A DNA stretch of 58,346 nucleotides, taken from positions 1 through 58,346 of the forward strand of contig CDMY01000326.1 of assembly GCA_001179505.1 (NCBI GenBank), given 5' to 3'. Position 1 is the stretch's first letter, and each line of letters starts with the position of its first letter. The position numbers and the translations under genes were made by a program. Under the pieces are notes generated by a model. The model had not been told where the DNA came from, made no database searches, and worked only from the letters and a program-made list of their open reading frames with translations. Of this stretch, positions 1-11,538 are shown piece by piece. The stretch comes from Vitrella brassicaformis (Eukaryota; Sar; Vitrellaceae).

Positions 1-2820
1 GTGGGGCACCCGTTTTCTTCGTTTTTGGCGAGGCGAGTGGGAGGGACTGCTCAGCGAAGCACGGCAGTTTGCCCCTCAAGGCCGTCACGTCTTTGCGCCG
101 GCGGGGGAGGGTCGTGTTGACGACGAGGCGGGACCCTCATTGGATGCAGTCCGAAGGCGAGCAGCGGCACGCCTTGTCGGCCTGGGCGAGCTCTCGCGTG
201 CGGCGAGTCGCCTCACATCGGCGCCCGTTGCGGCGGCGAATCAGCAGACACTCGATCAGCTGCGCGCCCTCCACCCTGACGCCGCTCCGATCGACAGGCC
301 CGCTGCACCGGCAGGAAAAGCCCCTCGCCTGGAGACCAACCGTGACTTCCTTTTGACCGCACTGAAGAGCGCGCCGCGCGGAGCAGCCGTCGGACCGACC
401 GGCTGGCGATATGAGCACCTCCAAGTGCTCCTTAGCGAGGCCCACACCAACGCCGAGGCTGTGCCCGTCCTCAAGTTCGTGCAGCGGATGTTAGACGGCG
501 ACTTGCCCCCACTGGTGACGAGACTATTGGCCGCCGCCCGCTTGTTCGCATTGGAAAAGCCGGGGGGAGGAGTGCGGCCGATCGCAATCGGCGACGTGCT
601 TCGTCGATGGGTGACTCGGGCGCTGTGCATGCAACACAAGCTGGAGTTTGATGAGGAGTTCCGGCCCCACCAGTTTGCTGCCGGCACGTCCGCTGTCGGG
701 GAGAAACTCTTCCGTGCGGCGCAGACTTACATCCAGACGCAGGACGCCGGAGGCCAAGATGCAGACGAGCCGCCCACCACTCGCACCCTCCTCTCCCTCG
801 ACTGCCGCAACGCCTTCAACGAGATCAGCCGCCAGCGTATCATCGACGAGCTCGCCGTCAAGCACCCGGCCATGGTCGCATTTTTCTGGCAGTTCTACGG
901 CAGAGCTGCGCCATTGTGGTACACGATGGAGGACGGGCGCGTCGAGACTATCGACAGTCGTCAAGGCGTATAGCAAGGCGATGCGACGGGCCCTTTCCTT
1001 TTCTGCCTCGCCTTTCAGCCGGCCCTCCGTCGACTGCAGGAGCAGTTCCTGGCTGCGCTTGTCGGAAGCCTTATGGATGACGGGCTGGGGGGTATGGATG
1101 AGTGGGACGTCCCCTACTTTCTGGCGGCCGCCGCAGTTGAATCCCGCGCTATCAACCTGGTGCTGCGGTTGGATAAGTGCCATGCGTGGTCTCCGCATTG
1201 GCGCTCGACCGCTGACATTCCGACGGGCATCACGAGTCGAGGTGTGCGCGCGTCTACAGAAGGGATCATCCTCCTGTCCGCCCCGATCGGTACCCCGGCC
1301 TTCATCGCGCGCATCGTGAATGAGGTCGTCGCCAAGCATCAGCGCCTCCTCGACGCCGTCGTGGCGTTTGCCGTCGACGATTGGGACCATGCAGTGCAGG
1401 GGGCGAACCTGCTCCTTCGCTACTGTAAGTCCCCTCGCTTCCTCTACTGGTGCCGCCTCCTCGCTCCCTCCCCGCCGCTCTTGGCGGCCGCCCGTACACA
1501 TGATGCTGCGAAGGTCATCGCATTCACCAGCATCCACCGCACGGGCGCTTTGTCTACTTCAGCACACCGGCAGGTGCAGCTTCCCATCCGGTTGGGGGGC
1601 TTTGGGCTGGTGTCGTCTGCGCGTGTCGCACCGGGTGCCTATTTGGGGTCGGTGGCCGTCACCGTGGGGATGTGTGGGATCGTTTCCGTGGGCAATCCTG
1701 GATGCCCGAGTCAGAAGCCTCTCTTCTCCAGCTGGACTGGCTCGTCTCGGCGGCATCCGCCCGCATCAATTTCTCCGCATCCCTCCCCTCTGTCGCCATC
1801 CTTCCTATCGCGCAACTCATCGCGCGCCCGCAGGCCCGCCTGCAGCAGAAGATCTCTGCCGCCCTTGCGCAGAAGGACTTCGACACCCTCTTTGAGTCTT
1901 TCCCAGCTGGCAGCCGTGATCGGTGCCGCCTTCTCTCCTGCCTGGGGCCCCTGTCGTCTGGCTGGCTGTCGGCCATCCCCGCATATACCCGAAGTGACAA
2001 GCGCAAGTGCTTGAACAACTACGCCTACCGCCTCGCTACGGCCCTCACCCTCGGCATCACTTTTCCCCTCGCCAGCCTCGCACCGTCATGCACGTGTGGA
2101 GCGGGCATCGACACCCCGGGCGACCACTTCTTCCTCTGCAGCCGCGCGACGGCGGAGCGCGTCTTCAAGCACAACACCCTGCTGGACGTCTTTAAGGCAA
2201 TCCTTGCGGAGGTGGGCATCACGGCTGTCATAGAAGTGCCCCTGCGGTCTCTTGACATCACCCCTTCAAACGCCCAGCCCAACAGTCAGCGCATGGACCT
2301 CTTCTTCACCATCGACGGCGGAGGTGTCCTGTGCGACGTCACGGTGGTCCATCCATGCCGGCCCGAGAACTCAACCGCCCACCACACCCAGGTCAACCGC
2401 AGCAGCGCACGTCGGCCGGGCGGTTTTGCAGCTGCAGGGGCGGAGCGCGACAAAGATTGCAAGTATGGTGCCAACTGCCGGCAGAAGGGCTACACCATCG
2501 TGCCCCTAGCAGCGGAGACGTTCGGCCGTTAAGGTGGCGAGACCCTCACTCTGCTTCGCCGGCTGGCGCAGCGGCGCGTCCTCCCACCCGCCAGCTCTGC
2601 AGAAGACCGTGTATTTTTTCATGAGGGCGTCATGAACCATTGGGGGCAGTGTTTGTCGGTCGCGCTGATGCGCTGGAATGCTTTTCAAGTGTCCTGCCGC
2701 GCTCATCATGCGGCCGATGCTCGGACACAGCAGCGGGCGGGTCTGTTTCCTGAGGACCTCATCTCTCGAGGGCCCTACAGGGCACAAACCCGCACGTTTG
2801 CCTGCCAGGACCGGCCGTGA
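1..2820 (+). mobile_element. Degenerate non-LTR retrotransposon with restriction-like endonuclease, 5' end outside window
   Basis: The coding frame is already open at base 2, so the element starts left of the window. Its order is reverse transcriptase, then a Cys/His knuckle, then an endonuclease of PD-(D/E)XK type. This is the architecture of the older, R2-like class of non-LTR elements, which use a restriction-like rather than an AP endonuclease. No poly-A tail or target-site duplication was seen downstream, so the 3' boundary is set at the last recognisable codon and is uncertain. Confidence 0.75.
2..2820 (+). pseudogene. Reverse transcriptase / endonuclease ORF, broken by two stops and one frameshift
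   Basis: Frame 2 runs from base 2 to a TAG at 971-973. It carries the RT palm motif A (LSLDCRNAFNEISR, about 797-838), and the TAG sits where the conserved Gln-Gly-Asp motif B is expected: QGDATGP follows directly in the same frame. A MDD triplet near 1072-1083 may be a decayed YxDD motif C. Near 1660-1675 the frame shifts by one and homology continues in frame 1, with a zinc knuckle of the form CTCG-x(6)-GDHFFLC (about 2092-2140). An endonuclease core with RMD...CDVTVVHP follows (about 2290-2358). A TAA at 2530-2532 interrupts the same frame, which then stays open to the TGA at 2818-2820 with typical C-terminal residues. This is a dead copy; no intact enzyme can be made from it. Confidence 0.75.
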
Positions 2821-3198
2821 GGGATTGATTTGGGGACGTGTTGTTATGGATCGGGCTTGGGTTGCAGGGTGGTTTGGTAGGGCATGTGATAGTCGCTTGT
2901 GTGATTGCGTTTGATGGGCTGTTCGGTTTATATCAGGGTGCTGCTATCATCCATGCCGTATGGTGCGCATGTGTTTCTGCGATTGCTTGTGTCTTTGCGT
3001 GAGCAAATCCCATACCGACTCTAGATCAGACGTGCTGGTCGCCCATGCTTCCGTGTAAACGTTCATCAGATCTGCTTCCAGGACGTGTTTGCCGCTGCTG
3101 CGGTGGCTCCCCAGGTTCTACTGAGGCTGCTGGCGTCTTGATTTAAACAAGATGATGGAAGATCTCCGAGTCGGCATGATCTCGCGCGCATCTGCCCA
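2821..3198. other. Intergenic stretch between retroelement and RimP-like gene
   Basis: No convincing gene. It may hold the untranslated 3' end of the retroelement and the promoter of the next gene. No repeats of note were seen. Confidence 0.5.
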
Positions 3199-5283
3199 AT
3201 GAAGCTGCTCCCCCCCTCCCTCCTCCCCCTCTCCCTCCCCTTCGCCCTCTTCGGCGCAGATCCATCGGGCGCTCACAGGCATAGTAGCCACGACCTGTGC
3301 TCATTCATCCCAGTCCGCAGCCACAGCAGCGGCAGCCGGCTGCCGTGCACACCCAAACGACGGTCTCGGCGAGGCAGTGGTGGTGGTGGTGGTGTGTGGA
3401 TGGCCAGGGGGGCCAAGGCTGAGAAGAAGGCAATGCTCGACAAGATGGCCGCACCCACTGAAGCTGACTCGCAGCCACGGAGGATCAAGTACCCACACAC
3501 GCACGAACACAGAAGCAATATGAGCATCATGGAGAGATCTATCCGTTTCTCGCCTCTCTCTCTCTCTCCCTGGTGTGTGTGTGTGTGTGCGCCTTCGTCC
3601 GTCAGGTTCCCCCGCCCCCTCCCCCCTCTCAACCTGGACATCGAGCGCATGTGGGCCAACAGGCACAAGCCGCACATCGAGGAGCTGCCCGAGGTCTTCA
3701 AGGCGCTGCAGAACCCCCCCTATGACCAGAAGACCCACCCCGATCAGTTCAGCAAGTGGATGGAGCAGCAGAGCTCGCAGATGGTGCAGCGAGATAGGAG
3801 CATCTTTGAGAAGGCGTAAGTGGGTCGATTATGGCTGGGGGCATGGGCGCAGGGGCATTGTGTGTGTGTCCTCAGGTCTGATGAGGACATAGCGGAGATC
3901 CACAAGCAGACGGGCATGGTGGAGGGCCGTGACTACCTCACACACATACCGCAGAGCCTCCTCGTCAAGCACGGTAGCAAACCGCCCTCTGCACCCAGAC
4001 CAGACAAGATGCCATGTGTGTGTGCCTTTGTTGTTCACTCAGTGAATCCCGATGGCACTGAATGGTGGGAGGTCGACACGCCAGCAGATGAGTACAGGGT
4101 GAGCACTCCCCCTCCCTCCCTCCCTCACTCCGTCCCACTCTTCCATCTGTTCTGGCTGCTGCAGCCGGAGCAGGGCACGGTGCATTCGTCGGGCCAGTGG
4201 GTGCCGCCCATCAAGGACTGGCCCGACCCGTTCGACCCCCTTGTCGCAGCGGAGCGGGAGGAGCTGCTGCAGCAGCAGGAGGGGCCCACCAAGAAGCCTG
4301 AGGAGGAGACCAAGAGGGCAGGGAGGACATCCAGGTAGGTCGCTTGGTTGGCACATCCGGTCGATGACGTCCGTGTGGTGATATTGTCAGGTTTCGGCGG
4401 TCGTCTCGTTTCCAGCGTGAGGTTGCTGCTCGTGAGGCGAAGAAGGAGGAGGAGAAGATCGATCTCGAGTTCATGCGGGACCCCAACGTCACGGTAGGTC
4501 GGTGTGGGCTCTGCAAACACAAAACACAAGCTTCATCATTGTGTGTGTGTGGTCTGTGGCATCCGTCCGTCCACCCCCATCAGACATACGAGGAAGAGTA
4601 TCGTTCCGCGGTCAAGTGGATGTGGCGAAAGACGTTGGAGAGAGACGGAATCAGTGCGCACCCTCCCACAGACACACCACACCACACCACACCACACGGC
4701 ACACGCAACACCTCTCTGCGCGTGTGCGTGTGTGCGGATGTCTGTGTGGATGTCTGCAGCATGGCGGCCCAATGCGGAGGAGCGGGCGCGTTGGCCCAAG
4801 GAGACGCAGGACGAGTGGCAACGGATACAAGACACCAAGCCCCGGAGAGCGTAAGCAGAAGGCTGCTCACACAGGGGTGGTGGCATTGATGTGTTGATGT
4901 CTGTCTGTCTGTGTGTGTGTGTGTGTGTGTGGCTCAGTGAGAGAGAGAGGAAGCTCCGCGAGATGTGGCGGATAGAGCCAGAGCAGACATTCCCCTTCCC
5001 ATGGCTGCTGGACGTAACCCTCCCACACACCACAACACACCACACACCGCGGACGCTCCACGTGTGTCGTCGTGTGTGTCGTCATGTGTGTGTGTGTGTG
5101 TGTGTGTTGATACAGGATGGCTTTGAGGTGGCGGCAGAGATCGAGAAGAAGACGGGGGAGCCGGCCATCTGGCGGTTCCGTGTGCCAGAGCTCAGCCCCA
5201 CCTATGTCAAGCCACATAGCTACATTCTCGATGAGGCCGGCGAGGTATGAAGCACAAACACGATGGAAGATACCATAACCGCC

Positions 5284-5318
<35 letters not shown>

Positions 5319-6718
5319 TGTGTGTGATCTGTGTGCCATGGGTGAGGTCAGATGGATGACCCCCTCGACGCCCCCTGGCGCCGGCAGATCGAGGCAGTGG
5401 TCCGTCAGGAGCTCAAATTCTACGAGCTCGACCTCTACGAGATCAACTGGCGGATCGGCGTGTGCGACGTCATCATACAGCCGATGCCGTGGACGCCCCC
5501 GCCGCCCCGGGCTAAGCGGTTCGTGAAGACGCGCAGGACCGACCCTGAGGAATGGGTCATGAACGAGCCGCCACCGGAGAAGCCGACCTTGACGCTTGAG
5601 CAGCTGCAAAAGGCGCTTGTGCATCTCGGTGACTGAGTGTGGGGTCAAAGGGATGGACAACAGGATGTGTATATGTGTGTGTGTGTGTGTGTGTTTAGAG
5701 AGGGTGTTGAAGGATATGGACAAGACAGACCATGTGCGGATTCTGGACCGGCACAAGCTGACGATGTCGACCAAGGGGGCCAGGGGGCTGCTCACCTGCA
5801 GGAGACAGCTCGACAACAACAGGTCCCCATCCACCCTTTCATAGACACGCACACTCATCCCCATCAGCCAATGAGCCCCCATCCCTCTGTGTGTGTGTGT
5901 GTGTGTGCGTGTGTCAGGGGGGAGGAGGTCATTGTCAAGATACTGGACCCCTTCTTTGGCAAGGTGACCATTTGATTGCACCGGCTGACAGACAGACAGA
6001 CAGACAGGCCGGCCGCACACACGCACTCATCAATCATTGTGTGATTTGTGTCATCTGTGTGTGTGTAGGATGAGGACTTACACTGCCGCATGATCGGCTC
6101 CCCCAATGTGCGTGACGTCTGGGTCTCTCTCCCGCAAGAGAACGACCAGACGCTCAAGGTGCCCTGGAACCGCATCAAAGAGATCCGCATGGTCGACCCC
6201 TCCAGACTGCGCGACGAGGAGACTATTGCCGAAGAACTCGCCAAAGAGGTCAGTCAGTCAGTCATTAGGTCAAACAGCACAAGTATCTCTCCCATGCGGT
6301 CCTTCAACGTCAGGAGAGGACACCCGAGGCACCCCCACCACCAGAGGAGGAGGCAATCGCAGAAGAGGAAGAGGCAATCGAGGAGGTCGAGGAAGAAGCA
6401 GAGGTCCCCGGCACAGCAGCAGCAGCAGCTCCTTCTGCTGCTGCTGCTGCTGCTGGCGAGGAGGGTGTCTCGGCGGAGGCGGAGGTCTCCGAAGAGGACG
6501 TTGATGTGTTGGAGGCCAGCGAGTGGGCGCGTGACGTCGCTGGCGTGTTACGTGAGGGGGTGGGCAAGGAGGCGATGCTCGAGGATGACGAGAGGGTGGA
6601 CGTCGAGGCCGACACGGATGCGATGCTCGAAGACTTGGCCTATGAACAGCGTGTGGAGGAGCGGCCCGAGTTCGACTTTGACCCCGAGTACCCCGAAGAC
6701 CTCATGGACTCAGACTGA
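3199..6718 (+). CDS. RimP-like organellar ribosome maturation protein, with long N-terminal extension
   Basis: About twelve introns are proposed. Examples are 3489-3605, 3816-3875, one after an exon ending LLDD, and one starting with gtcagtcag after AKE near 6250. The start at 3199 gives a hydrophobic leader (MKLLPPSLLPLSLPFALFG), as expected for ER entry to a secondary plastid. The middle is charged and unrecognised. From about 5352 the sequence follows RimP (UPF0090/DUF150). It has an alpha-beta N domain (QIEAVVRQEL...YELDLYEINW), then LTMSTKGARGLLTCRRQLDNNRG in place of the bacterial 'LEVSSPGLDRPL..' loop, then GEEVIVKIL and an SH3-like barrel ending VPWNRIKEIRMV. RimP assists 30S subunit assembly in bacteria, and plants have plastid homologues. 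The C-terminus (6303-6718) is acidic with Ala tracts. The assignment rests on motif order, not on identity counts. The protein could instead be a diverged Sm-like fold. Confidence 0.6.
5287..5326 (+). repeat. Compound (CT)n(GT)n microsatellite inside intron
   Basis: A CT run passes directly into a GT run, within the intron whose acceptor is ggtgaggtcag before 5352. The same arrangement recurs upstream of many acceptors in the window. Confidence 0.85.
6414..6455 (+). repeat. (CAG)5 / (CTG)7 inverted trinucleotide tract in coding sequence
   Basis: Five CAG units (6414-6428) and seven CTG units (6435-6455) are separated by ctcctt. In frame they encode Ala as GCA on the left and GCT on the right, around a Pro-Ser pair. 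This allows a 15-bp hairpin in the mRNA of the RimP-like gene. Confidence 0.85.
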
Positions 6719-7431
6719 CTGACCGATCCGATCGATGAATGGCTGCTGAGCTGGCGCGGCTAGTGTCTTCTCATTTGTGTCCATCACGGTGTAGATTGGC
6801 TGGCTGCCTTAATTGTGCATAGGCAGACAGAGAGAGGTGCGTGTGTGGGTGTGTCAGAGGGCGGATGGTTTAAGGCTTACCCTTTGTTTCTCGTTGATGT
6901 ACAGATAGCCCTGACTGAATTGACTGATCGAGTGGGCGGCCAGTGGTGCTGTGCATATCTATTCATCCATCCATGGCCACTTAATGTTGCTTTCAATGCA
7001 TCGATCGACTTGTGCCTGTCGGGGCGGCAGATTGGCGAGAAAGGGCGAAGGGTGTAAGAGAGAATCAAACGAAGTCTGTCTGTCTGAATGCATGGTACAC
7101 ACAACCGACCAGCCACGCACGCTAAAAATGCATTTCTGTTTGCGGTTGGAACGATTAAACGGCGACACGCGCACTCACGGGTCGCACCACAAACGCCTTT
7201 TCACAGACATACACTCCTCTAAAGCCGCCCTTCTAGCTGCATCGCGCAACACACGAGAGGTGAGGAGCTCTCATGGGGAGAGTCGTGCACCAGTGTGTGT
7301 GTATGTGTGTGCTCTGTACCGTGGTGAGGCACTGACTAGGATGCCTTCAGTTGTGGGTCGCCTGATGCATACAAACAGAGGGAGCGAAGAGACTTTGACG
7401 CGTCTCTTGCCGCCTGCCTTCCTGCTTCCAA
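6719..7431. other. Convergent intergenic region
   Basis: It lies between the stop codons of the RimP-like gene and the BTB-TLDc gene. Only small, low-complexity reading frames occur. Nothing I can support as a gene. Confidence 0.5.
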
Positions 7432-9472
7432 CTAGCATACCTGCCCAATGTGCCACACCTCGAGCTCGGTGCACGTGAAGTTTGAGGACTGCGCCAGGGT
7501 GCCGTGGCCCTCCTCGTTGACCGTCGGGCCCTTGTAGCCGTCGGGCAGCTCCCCCTTGTTGTTCCACTGCTGGCAGCTGCTGATGTCGGCCGCAGGGCCA
7601 GGACCAGCAAAGCCAAGCCAGAGCCGGCCGCAGCCGATGCACACATTTGCAGTCCAGTCCATATTATCGGCCTTCACCACCCCCTGTGTGCCGGCCACCT
7701 CCACCCGCTGACTCTCCTTCGGCAGCTTGATCTTGGTCGGCGCATCAAACGCACCCGAGAGCGCGAAGAGGAAGACGGGCACCTTGTATCTGCCGCTCGT
7801 CTGTGTGGGTCGTCTGGTGGCTTGATCTCGCCGTCGATGAAGGCGCCGAATCGGTGCGTGTCGCCATGTCGGAGGGCGAACATCAGGCCGCTCTTGCCGG
7901 TCACCTTGTTGAGGAAGGACTGGTACCCAAACGTGTCACGACTCGACCTGATCACGACACACACCGGGGAATTCGTCTGTCGGCGTGCGCTTGTTTGTGC
8001 CTGGGTGCGTGGCTCCCCTACTTGTAGATGAGTGTGATAGCGGGTGAGGCTTTGCCGGTCATGTCGATGACTTTGCCCCACTCCTCGGCTGACTTGACGA
8101 TGAACTCATGGCCGTCGGCGGCCGGCAGATGGCAATACGGCTGGTACTTCAAGCTATACATCTCCTGACACACACACACACATGGTCAGCACAGCTGCTC
8201 CTTGCTGTGTGTGCCGCCCTCCGTCTCTTTGTCTCGCTTACGATGTCCTCTACGAAGTGACGTTTGTCGCCCTCCTCGACGAGCGGTGGCGAGATAACCT
8301 GACTATGCGGCATGGTGGAGATGCGGCGCGCAAACTCGACGATCATCATGAAGTGATCCGCTGGCACCTGACGCACCTGACGATTGGCGAAGCACGGGGG
8401 CGTCCTGACAGGCAGACAGGCAGGCAGAGATCCATCCGATGATCTTCTGAGCCTCCCCACGTGTGTGTCTTACGTCGAAAATCGTGTCATGAGTGGGTGG
8501 TTGTGGCCCAGCCGCCCGATTGTCTTGCGCATGATGCACACCTTCCGGCCCATGACCGTCACACTGAGGACCGCGTCAGCGTTGCTATCGCCGCTGGCGA
8601 AGAAGGGCTTCATGTGACGGATGAACGTCTCGATCTCCTCCTTCTGCCGCACCAGCCCCTTGTACGCCCTAAGGTAGGCGCGAAGAGACCGCTCGTAGGC
8701 ACGCACTGAGTCCTGGATGGCCTTCTCGGCTGCATCACCCCCACCCTCTCCCCCCTGGCCGTCGACCTCCATCGGCGCGACTGCAGCTGCTGCAGGGGGC
8801 GGCTGCGGGGGGGCGTAGAAGTTGGTCTCGCGCATGAAGAGGGAGAAGTTCTCGGCGTAGAGGGGATCGGATGCCTTGGATGGCGGCAGCTCCACAGTGT
8901 CGGTGGAGCCCCGCTCGTAGAGGGTCATTCTGTCGAGTAGGAGGGAGAAGAAGGCCGATGACGTCTCGAGGTAGAGGTGGCCGTCGGCATCTCTCGGCAG
9001 GCCGCCCGCGTGGTGCATCAGCAGCACTGAGATGTATCGCCGCTTCATGAAGGGCATCAACAGGGCGCGACGACTCACTGGGAAGACCACACCGCCTGCA
9101 CACTCGCACGTACACACAGCACCCATATGTACAGAGAACTGCATCTCGCCTTTCATCTCCTCTCTTCGGACCTGCGTTGACCTTCAACTCGCCGCTAGTC
9201 TCATCCTCATTCAGGCTCCACACGCCACCACATAAGGCAACAAGATCTTCTACCTCGCCCACCAGATCTCGCATTTCCTGCTTGCGCGAGTCGACGACGG
9301 CACTTGTCTGCTGATGTAGGCTCTCGAGGGCGCTAGCCGCGCTACCCACCAGCAGCTGGGCCGCAAGACTGCCGGTCGTGAGATCAGAGAGGGGCGGGGA
9401 AACAGCTCCAACAGCAGCCGCGGCGGCAGGTGGGCCGTCAGCTAGCTTCCGCTTCTTGGAATTGTCCTCCAT
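7432..9472 (-). CDS. BTB (KCTD-type) and TLDc domain protein, with apparent 1-base frameshift
   Basis: The start at 9472 gives MEDNSKKRKL. About residues 10-80 form a helical region. Then comes a T1/BTB-type domain joined across an intron, with VNAGGVVFPVSRRALL and later LPRDADGHLYLETSSAFFSLLLDRMTLYERG. A Pro-rich linker and a helical stretch follow (AIQDSVRAYERSLRAYLRAYKGLVRQKEEIE). The C-terminal half is a TLDc domain: ITLIYK, SSRDTFGYQSFLNKVTGKSGLMFALRHGDTHRFGAFIDGEI, then FLFALSG and a last stretch ending CTELEVWHIGQVC. TLDc proteins are linked to V-ATPase regulation and oxidative-stress protection; BTB domains often bind Cul3 ligases. Near 7807-7812 the frame must jump by one base to pass from GEIKPPDDP to RYKVPVFLFALSG. 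No intron fits there. This is a missing base or a real lesion. Confidence 0.8.
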
Positions 9473-9709
9473 CCTATCTACCCGGTCTTGACTGCGAGCT
9501 CGAGGTGGGGGCTGAGACGCCCAGCCCGCCAACGGAAGGCTTTGCGCGAAGAAACGACTCAGGGCACAGAGCCGAGCCGAAAGCGGCCCTGTTCTACGGC
9601 CGCAGACGACGTAAGCGAACAGCACCCTCCAGAAGTGGCGAGACTGATTAATAGACTAAGTGCCGTCACGTTGTCCTGTGGTTGTTCTTGGTTTGCAGAG
9701 GCAGCCACC
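9473..9709. promoter_or_regulatory. Divergent intergenic region, BTB-TLDc / coiled-coil gene
   Basis: 237 bases separate the two opposed ATG codons. It must hold the start signals of both genes. A tttgcag just before the right-hand ATG could be the acceptor of a 5'-UTR intron. No clear TATA element seen. Confidence 0.45.
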
Positions 9710-11502
9710 ATGGGGCAGCCATCGATGTATGACGCGACAGAAAAGCTACTGAAGCGCCTCAGCTTCCACTTGCAGAGGCTTGACGCCTTCCGGCCCAAGG
9801 ACAGTAAGTCAGCAGAGGCCAGACACCCGTGACTGATCGTCTCCTCACCTCCTCTGTGTTCCGTTCAGGAGGCGGTGTGGATGTGGCCGAGCACTATGAG
9901 GCGCTGCAGAGGGAGCTACAGCAGACGCTGCATCAGCTGACTGATGTGTTCCTTGGGCTTGTCCAGCCGCAGCAGGCCCAGCGGCTCCATCGCAATAGAC
10001 TCGATGCGGAGGTCAACGAGGCCTTCAGGAAATGCATCGGTGAGCCAGACGTGATGGCAGTCCTGCACTTATCAAGTCGCTGCCTCTTCATTACCATCCG
10101 GCCAGACGAGCAGGGCATTGTGGAGCGGGTTTGGAGGGAGGAGTGTCTCAACCGGCAGCAGAGAGCAGAAGCTGCGGCGAGAGACACCCTCAAGAAGATG
10201 GACCAAGTGGGCCGCATGTCTGACATGCCAAACAGACAGCGATAGGGACGTGTTCATGTGTGGCCGATCAGGAGCAGCGAGTGTCATCAGGTGTGGTTCA
10301 GGCACAGCAGGTGGGTGCAGGGATGGGCTGTGGGAGCGACAAAGTGGTGTCTCCTTTCTCCGCAGCTGTCTGCGATCCGGCACGACGCACTTGATGCCTT
10401 CTTTCTGGCCGAGAGAAGTCGCACCGAGATCCTCATGGTGAGCAAGTCAAAGACGATCGATCTCCGATCGTCTCATGAGATCGATCGTCTCATACATGTT
10501 CGGCTTTGTTTGTCTTGGACCGTCGAACAGAGGAGTGTTTCCCAGCTCTTTCACAAGTTGCTGGAAGATGAGTTCGACAGTATTGATAAGCAGGTCACCG
10601 CAGCACAGCAGCGCTGCACACAGGCAAGCAAACAAACTGATGTGTAAGGTTAATTGTGGCCATCGTCTTGCTTCCCCTCCTCTCATTCAGGCTCGTCTTG
10701 AGTTGAGCCAGGCTCGCGTTGAAGAGAGGGTCCACGCCCCCACCACTCACCACGTGACCGATCCATCATTGCAAGCGAAGATCGCACACCTGCAGGAGGC
10801 CGCACTCTTGCTATCCAAGCCGAATGCTGACACGCAGACCATCCGCCATCGAATCAGCGTACGTGATGGTCATGGTTCATGCGCCTCTGCAGCATGGGCA
10901 GCCGTCTTCCCCTGTGTGCCTTGCAGGCGTTGCTTCTGTCCTTGCAGCTGCAGCTGCTGTCATCAGCCGAGCCAATGCAAAGCCAGCTGAGCCCGCCAGC
11001 TGAGGAGCAGAGAGGCGGCAATCGCCCTGCTGATGACTCGAATGATGACGAATTTCAATGTAAGAACCTGACATAGTATGATGGTATGTCTCCACAACGC
11101 CCCGTTTTTCTCTTTGCAGTGGATCTGAATTTTGAGAGCGTTGGCGCTGCACCTGTATTGCTGGAGCAGCCTTACTCATCCACCCAGCCACCTCCACCAC
11201 CACCGCCGATGGCCAGCGATGAGACGCAAAGTGGCGAGAAAATGCTGGTGAAGGATGATAACAAGGGACGCAGCAGCACCATTGAGAGGCCCACGGTGCT
11301 GCAGTCGGCTCAGCGGGCCACCACGGCTGCTGAACTGCCTGATGACAAGTACAGATGATTCAGCCACGAGAAATGCGCTTTTTGTATGGTGCGTTGTGTT
11401 GATGCAGGAGCGAGGAGTCTGAGACATCCGTTATGGTTGAGGTCGCAGGGGAGATTGCACCCCTGCTGCAGCAGCAGACTGACGGTACCAAGTAGCCATT
11501 CG

Positions 11503-11538
<36 letters not shown>

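Noticed and set aside
6815-7057. Short open frame between RimP-like and BTB-TLDc genes
   Set aside because: Low-complexity start, no splice partners, no domain, and position between two convergent stops.
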